The position numbers and the translations under genes were made by a program. A stretch of DNA of 43,750 nucleotides. Source: Clostridia bacterium (GTDB lineage: Bacteria > Bacillota > Clostridia > Christensenellales > Aristaeellaceae). Shown here piece after piece: positions 40,110 to 43,750 of this stretch (within the stretch, counting starts at the first letter, position 1; the number at the start of each line of letters is the position of its first letter). The stretch covers positions 1 through 43,750 of the forward strand of contig JAFSCW010000080.1 in NCBI GenBank assembly GCA_017436605.1. Direction: 5' to 3'. A model generated the notes under the pieces. It was not told the origin of the DNA, did not search any database, and worked only from the letters and a program-made list of their open reading frames with translations.

Positions 40110-40982
40110 TCAGCCCTTGACCGCGCCGGCGACGACGCCCTCGATGATGTACTTCTGGCAGGCGAGGTAGAGGATGATGATCGGGATGACGGTGATCATG
40201 ATGCACGCCATCATCGGACCCATTTCCACGCGGCCGTAGCTGCCGCGGAAGTACTGGATGGCCATCGGGATGGTGCGGTATTTCTTGATATCCAGCACCA
40301 GGGTCGGCAGGAGGTAGTCGTTCCAGACCCACATGGTTTCAAGGATCGCTGTGGAAATCGCGGTCGGCTTGAGGATCGGGAAGACGACCTTAAAGAAGAT
40401 CTGCAGCGGATTGCAGCCGTCGATCATCGCGGCTTCTTCAATCGCCAGCGGAACGGACTTCATGAAGCCGGTGAACATAAACACGGCGAGGCCCGCGCCG
40501 AAGCCGAGATAGATGATGCAGATGTTGAACGGGGTATTCAGCTTCAGGGTATCGGCCGTCTTGGCGAGGGTGAACATGACCATCTGGAACGGGACGACCA
40601 TGGAGAACGCGCACAGCAGGTACATCAGCTTGGAGGCGAGGATGTTGACGCGGGTGATGTACCAGGCGCACATCGAGCAGCACAGGATGATCAGCGCGAC
40701 GGAGGTCACGGTGATGATCACGGAATAACCGAAGGAGGACAGGAAGTTCATCTGCGTGACGCCATGCACATAGTTGGCAAGGCCTACGAAGGTTTCACTG
40801 GTCGGCAGGGTGAACACCGTGGCGGTGGAAATCGCGGTTTCCAGCTTCAGGGAGTTGATCAGGATCAGGATCACCGGATAGATCCACAAAAGGCACAGCG
40901 CAGTCAGCAGCACGATCAGCGCGGCGTCGACGACGCGGCGGGCGCCGGATACAGCGCCGTCATGGTAGGTCTTCTTAGCCAT
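40110..40982 (-). CDS. Carbohydrate ABC transporter permease (MalG type)
   Basis: 290 aa, six membrane helices. The EAA loop that contacts the ATPase is present: IEEAAMIDGCNPLQIFFKVVFPILKPTAIS (about 190-218). The N-terminal helix and periplasmic loop (TSETFVGLANYV) are typical of CUT1 importers. Its ATG shares one base with the stop of the upstream permease (TAATG). The ATPase subunit (MsmX-like) is missing from this cluster, as is common for CUT1 systems in Bacillota that share one ATPase. No good terminator is seen after it. Confidence 0.92.
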   Translation of the reverse strand: MAKKTYHDGAVSGARRVVDAALIVLLTALCLLWIYPVILILINSLKLETAISTATVFTLPTSETFVGLANYVHGVTQMNFLSSFGYSVIITVTSVALIILCCSMCAWYITRVNILASKLMYLLCAFSMVVPFQMVMFTLAKTADTLKLNTPFNICIIYLGFGAGLAVFMFTGFMKSVPLAIEEAAMIDGCNPLQIFFKVVFPILKPTAISTAILETMWVWNDYLLPTLVLDIKKYRTIPMAIQYFRGSYGRVEMGPMMACIMITVIPIIILYLACQKYIIEGVVAGAVKG

Positions 40983-41833
40983 TACTGCTGCACCTCCTTA
41001 CGACGGGTGAAGTAGAGCTGAACGAGGGAAATGGAGATGACCAGCAGGAAGAAGACCACGGCCTTCGCCTGACCGATGCCCTTCCACTGCGCGCCGGCGC
41101 GGGCATAGAAGGTATCGTAGATATTCAGCGCCAGCATCTGGCTCGCCTTGGCCGGTTCGCCGCCGGTGAGCGCGAGGTTCTGGTCGAAGAGCTTGAAGGA
41201 ATTGGTCAGCGTCAGGAAGGTACAGATGGTGACGGAGGGCATGACCATCGGCAGCTTGACCTTGATGAGCGTCTGGAAGCTGGTCGCGCCGTCGATAGAA
41301 GCGGCCTCGATCAGATCGCCGGGGACATTCTGAAGGCCGGCAATGTAGATGATCATCATATAGCCGATCTGCTGCCAGCACATCAGGATGATCAGGCCCC
41401 AGAAGCCGTATCTGGCGTCCAGCGCGAGCAGCGGCAGGCCGAGGTTGGTCAGCAGGCCGTTGAGCAGGATCTGCCAGATATAGCCAAGGACGATGCCGCC
41501 GATGAGGTTAGGCAGGAAGAACACGGTGCGGAAGGCATTCGTGCCCCGGAGGCCGCGGGTCAGCGTCAGCGCGAGCGCGAAAGCGAAGATGTTGATGAGA
41601 ATCGTGGAGACGATGGTGAACCTTGCGGTGAACCAGAAGGCCTCGACGAAGGTTGCATCCTGGAAGACCTTGATGTAGTTGTCCAGACCGACGAATGTTG
41701 TCTTCGAAACGGTAATGAATTTATGGAAAGAAAGATAAATGCCCCACAGGAACGGCCAGATGAAGCCGATGATGAAGGCAGCCAGTGTCGGGAGCAGGAA
41801 CACAGGCCAGTATTTCTTGATGGCGTTTTCCAT
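40982..41833 (-). CDS. Carbohydrate ABC transporter permease (MalF type)
   Basis: 283 aa, six membrane helices; EAA loop LIEAASIDGATSFQTLIKVKLPMVMPSV (about 190-217). The first loop has TFVGLDNYIKVFQD, usual for the MalF/UgpA group. It forms the channel with the next permease. GGGAGG lies about 11 nt upstream of its ATG. It follows the binding-protein gene after a 182-nt hairpin-rich gap that probably lowers its expression relative to that gene. Confidence 0.92.
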   Translation of the reverse strand: MENAIKKYWPVFLLPTLAAFIIGFIWPFLWGIYLSFHKFITVSKTTFVGLDNYIKVFQDATFVEAFWFTARFTIVSTILINIFAFALALTLTRGLRGTNAFRTVFFLPNLIGGIVLGYIWQILLNGLLTNLGLPLLALDARYGFWGLIILMCWQQIGYMMIIYIAGLQNVPGDLIEAASIDGATSFQTLIKVKLPMVMPSVTICTFLTLTNSFKLFDQNLALTGGEPAKASQMLALNIYDTFYARAGAQWKGIGQAKAVVFFLLVISISLVQLYFTRRKEVQQ

Positions 41834-41859
41834 GACGGATCAATCCTCCCGGATGAATT

Positions 41860-41996
41860 CAGGTGTTTCAGGCAACCTGCAAAAGCGCATGTCAGAAATC
41901 GAGATGTGCTTTTGCTGATTGCCCTGTTAGCATGGGGTACGTGCAGAGGATACGGCAAATGATAAAGAAGAGGGCGGGCGATGAGCCCGCCCTCTT
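41860..41996 (-). promoter_or_regulatory. Hairpin-rich spacer between binding-protein and permease genes
   Basis: Three stems: AAGAGGGCGGGC/GCCCGCCCTCTT (41968-41979 with 41985-41996), a perfect 12 bp; GCAAAAGCGCAT/ATGTGCTTTTGC (41879-41890 with 41904-41915, one wobble pair); and CAGGT/ACCTG near 41862-41880. The first has a weak minus-strand T-run, so partial termination and mRNA stabilisation are both likely. Confidence 0.65.
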
Positions 41997-42015
41997 GAAA
42001 GCGCGAATGAGATGA

Positions 42016-43281
42016 TTAGTGGGTGAGCGCGTACTCGGTCGCCCAGCCATCGACGAAGGCGGACACAACCGCAGCCCAGTCGCCGGTGCCGGCCGCATAG
42101 GCGGTCAGGGCAGAACCGACGCCGTTCTTCCATTCCTCAGACGGCATGGTCGGGAAGTTCCAGGAAACCGGAGCCTTGCCCGCAGCGGTCAGGGCGGTGT
42201 CAACCGCGACCAGCGGATTGGTAGAAGCGTACTCGCCGGTGAAGGTGTCGAACGGAACGACGAAGCCCATATCCTGAGACATGCACTTGCGGCCTTCCTC
42301 GGAGGTGATGACCCACTCGAGGAACGCGATGGTCGCGTCGATGTCTTCCTGCTCAGCGATGGCGTTCACGCACCAGTAGTTCTCGGTGCCGGTGCACAGG
42401 CCCTGGTTCTCCTCGCCCTCAACGCCGATGTAGATCGGGAGCATGGTGAGGTTCTCAGCGCCGAGTTCCTTCACGTCGTTCCAGGCCCAGGTGCCGTTCT
42501 GATAGAAGACGGCCTTCTCGCCAACAAACTCAGCAACAGCGTCGTTGCCGGTCTTGGAAGCCAGCAGGGCCGGCTCGCAGGTGCCGTTGTTGATGTACAG
42601 ATCCCAGATCGCCTTGTAGTTGTCCAGGTAGGTGCCCTTGATGGCAGCGGTGTTGCCGATGCCGTCAGCCTGATACTCGTAGTAGATCGGCATGTTGGCC
42701 AGGTGGGTCTTGAAGCGCCAGTCGGAGGAGCCGTCCATGCCGGCGGAAGTGAACGCGCCGTCGAGGCCGAGCTCAGCCTTGCGGGCCTGGATGTCTTCGG
42801 CGACCTTCTTGAGGGTCTCGAAGTTGGTGATGTCGGCGACGGTGTAGCCGGCCTTCTCCAGCAGCTTGGTGTTGGCGATGATGCCGTAGGTCTCGATGAC
42901 GTACGCAACGCCCTTCACAGCGTCGCCTTCCTTCAGGGCGAAGGCGTCGTTGGTCAGGTGCTTGACCAGCTCGGTGTCGGCGAGGTCATAGCAGTAGTCA
43001 GTCCAGTTGGCCAGACCGACCGGGCCGTTGACCTGGAACAGGGTCGGGCACTCGCTCTTCTCGATTTCGGACATGAGGGTGGTCTCGTAATCGCCGGAGG
43101 CGGCGGTCACGACGGTTACCGGCACGCCAGTCTGCTCGGTGTAGATCTTGGCGAGCTCCTGCCACTGAGCATCCTGCTCGGGCTTGAAGTTCAGGTAGTA
43201 GACGGAGGCGTCGGCGGAGGCGGTGACGGCCAGAGCCATGCACAGCACCAGCGCGAGGGCCAGGGCGATGATCTTCTTCAT
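42016..43281 (-). CDS. Extracellular solute-binding protein, family 1 (sugar)
   Basis: 421 aa from the ATG at 43281, which follows GGAAGGAGA; an upstream open frame lacks start signals. N-terminal signal KKIIALALALVLCMALAVTASA, cleaved probably after ASA. The cysteine in it is not in a lipobox (Leu precedes it), so this binding protein does not look like a lipoprotein. The mature part has the cluster 1 pattern: YYLNFKPEQDAQWQELAKIYTEQTGVPVTVVTA, then LFQVNGPVGLANW and FVGEKAVFYQNGTWAWNDV, aromatic residues suited to sugar stacking. It delivers the sugar to the two permeases downstream. Confidence 0.92.
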   Translation of the reverse strand: MKKIIALALALVLCMALAVTASADASVYYLNFKPEQDAQWQELAKIYTEQTGVPVTVVTAASGDYETTLMSEIEKSECPTLFQVNGPVGLANWTDYCYDLADTELVKHLTNDAFALKEGDAVKGVAYVIETYGIIANTKLLEKAGYTVADITNFETLKKVAEDIQARKAELGLDGAFTSAGMDGSSDWRFKTHLANMPIYYEYQADGIGNTAAIKGTYLDNYKAIWDLYINNGTCEPALLASKTGNDAVAEFVGEKAVFYQNGTWAWNDVKELGAENLTMLPIYIGVEGEENQGLCTGTENYWCVNAIAEQEDIDATIAFLEWVITSEEGRKCMSQDMGFVVPFDTFTGEYASTNPLVAVDTALTAAGKAPVSWNFPTMPSEEWKNGVGSALTAYAAGTGDWAAVVSAFVDGWATEYALTH

Positions 43282-43365
43282 AGTGAAAGATCTCCTTCCG
43301 AAATAATATTCTGCACGGGAATTCATGCGTTTCCCGCAAACAGCATACGATACAATTTGTTATAT

Positions 43366-43389
43366 GGAAACATTTCCGGTAACGTTTCC
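43366..43389 (-). promoter_or_regulatory. Double LacI-type operator in the importer leader
   Basis: Two abutting 12-bp near-palindromes, GGAAACATTTCC (43366-43377) and GGTAACGTTTCC (43378-43389), lie about 14-37 nt downstream of the predicted start of transcription. The 24-bp whole is itself symmetric at 20 of 24 positions. This is typical of LacI/GalR or CcpA binding as a roadblock. Confidence 0.65.
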
Positions 43390-43409
43390 GAACAATCATT
43401 GATGCATGT

Positions 43410-43438
43410 ATTGTAAAATAGAACACCTGTTTTGTCAA
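43410..43438 (-). promoter_or_regulatory. Promoter of the sugar importer operon
   Basis: Minus strand TTGACA (43433-43438), 17-bp spacer, TACAAT (43410-43415): near-consensus. The leader is about 120 nt and holds the double operator. Confidence 0.85.
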
Positions 43439-43596
43439 TGGCTAATTAAAAAGTTAAACTTGTATACTACAGAATAGCCAAAGAGGACATATATGACAAT
43501 TGAATGGGTATGAGGCATATATTGCAGAAAAGCAGGGGCATCACGGCGCGATTCAAGAAGAAACAGCCGATACAGCGGAGAAATGGGAAAGATGCA
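43439..43596. other. AT-rich intergenic stretch, no gene seen
   Basis: Between the importer and ychF promoters. Only very short frames without a ribosome binding site were found; no hairpin or repeat of note. Confidence 0.6.
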
Positions 43597-43625
43597 TTGA
43601 AAAAAAAACGGGTTTCCGCTATAAT
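43597..43625 (+). promoter_or_regulatory. Promoter of ychF
   Basis: TTGAAA (43597-43602), 17-bp spacer, TATAAT (43620-43625). Confidence 0.8.
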
Positions 43626-43689
43626 ATTCAGGTTAGCAATATCATGAGAAGCGCGCATATGCGCAGGAAATAATCGGAGGAATGCATCC

Positions 43690-43750
43690 ATGAAACTCGG
43701 CGTCGTCGGACTGCCCAACGTCGGCAAGTCCACCCTGTTTAACGCGATCA
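43690..43750 (+). CDS. ychF: Ribosome-binding ATPase YchF (3' truncated by window)
   Basis: Only the first 20 codons are inside the window: MKLGVVGLPNVGKSTLFNAI, which includes the G1/P-loop GLPNVGKST. This start is highly characteristic of YchF (an Obg-family protein that prefers ATP). CGGAGGA lies 8 nt before the ATG; an ATG at 43682 is in another frame and stops at once. YchF associates with the ribosome. Other Obg-like GTPases are less likely given the exact N-terminus. Confidence 0.85.
   Translation, partial: MKLGVVGLPNVGKSTLFNAI

Noticed and set aside
43467..43733. Minus-strand 88-codon frame at the right edge
   Set aside because: It runs across the ychF promoter and start, lacks a ribosome binding site, and looks like a shadow.
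1..43750. tRNA, rRNA, insertion sequences or prophage genes
   Set aside because: No cloverleaf with a T-arm GTTCRANYC and CCA-type end, no rRNA stretch and no transposase or phage protein motifs were noticed. A tRNAscan and profile search would confirm.

Overview
The window is a gene-dense, high-GC piece of a bacterial chromosome. It most likely comes from a Bacillota of the class Clostridia (gut or rumen type), not a phage or plasmid. The evidence is the gene set: AddA, RNase J, CdaA/CdaR, a YycJ-type hydrolase, an LCP protein, an XpaC-like protein, a two-gene LacL/LacM beta-galactosidase and YchF. In addition there are strong AAGGAGG-type ribosome binding sites, sigma-A promoters, and intrinsic terminators after most genes. 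No integrase, transposase, CRISPR array, rRNA or tRNA was seen. The order-level assignment is inference.

Layout. 1-3350: the 3' part of an exported parvulin-cyclophilin fusion isomerase, a polytopic membrane protein, and a small palindromic element that appears to have disrupted a terminator. 3356-9400: a Tat-exported C_GCAxxG_C_C redox-type protein (minus strand), addA, and an mgtE magnesium channel behind a leader with its own promoter, a 28-codon ORF and an intrinsic terminator. 9416-14270: a leftward operon for a MacB-like ABC system (ATPase, FtsX-type permease, HlyD-like adaptor) ending in a TetR regulator. 14272-17335: divergent lacL-lacM, overlapping by 17 nt. 17340-17640: a cluster of short dispersed repeats. 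17652-19540: an XpaC-like protein and an LCP transferase. 19589-24692: RNase J with a long basic N-terminal tail, a MATE exporter and an XRE regulator.

24702-26870: GluQ with a 100-aa unknown protein (ATGA overlap), divergent from a YycJ-like hydrolase. 26947-33185: a DUF378 protein; the c-di-AMP cyclase CdaA and its regulator CdaR; a membrane-anchored coiled-coil protein with 36-bp tandem repeats; a PIG-V-like glycosyltransferase; and a YiaK-type oxidoreductase. 33201-38255: a small (p)ppGpp synthetase-type protein divergent from three consecutive GT-C-like membrane proteins coupled by ATGA overlaps. The middle one has lost motifs that the other two share. 38256-39950: a YheO/DauR-type regulator, a SLOG-family protein and a small divergent HTH protein. 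39960-43440: a leftward sugar ABC importer operon (binding protein, two permeases) with a consensus promoter followed by a double LacI-type operator. 43597-43750: promoter and first 20 codons of ychF.

The most interesting signals are the mgtE leader, which looks like a translation-coupled attenuator; the GT-C triplet with a motif-less central paralogue; the paired operators in the sugar-importer leader; the parvulin-cyclophilin fusion; and several families of small structured intergenic repeats.
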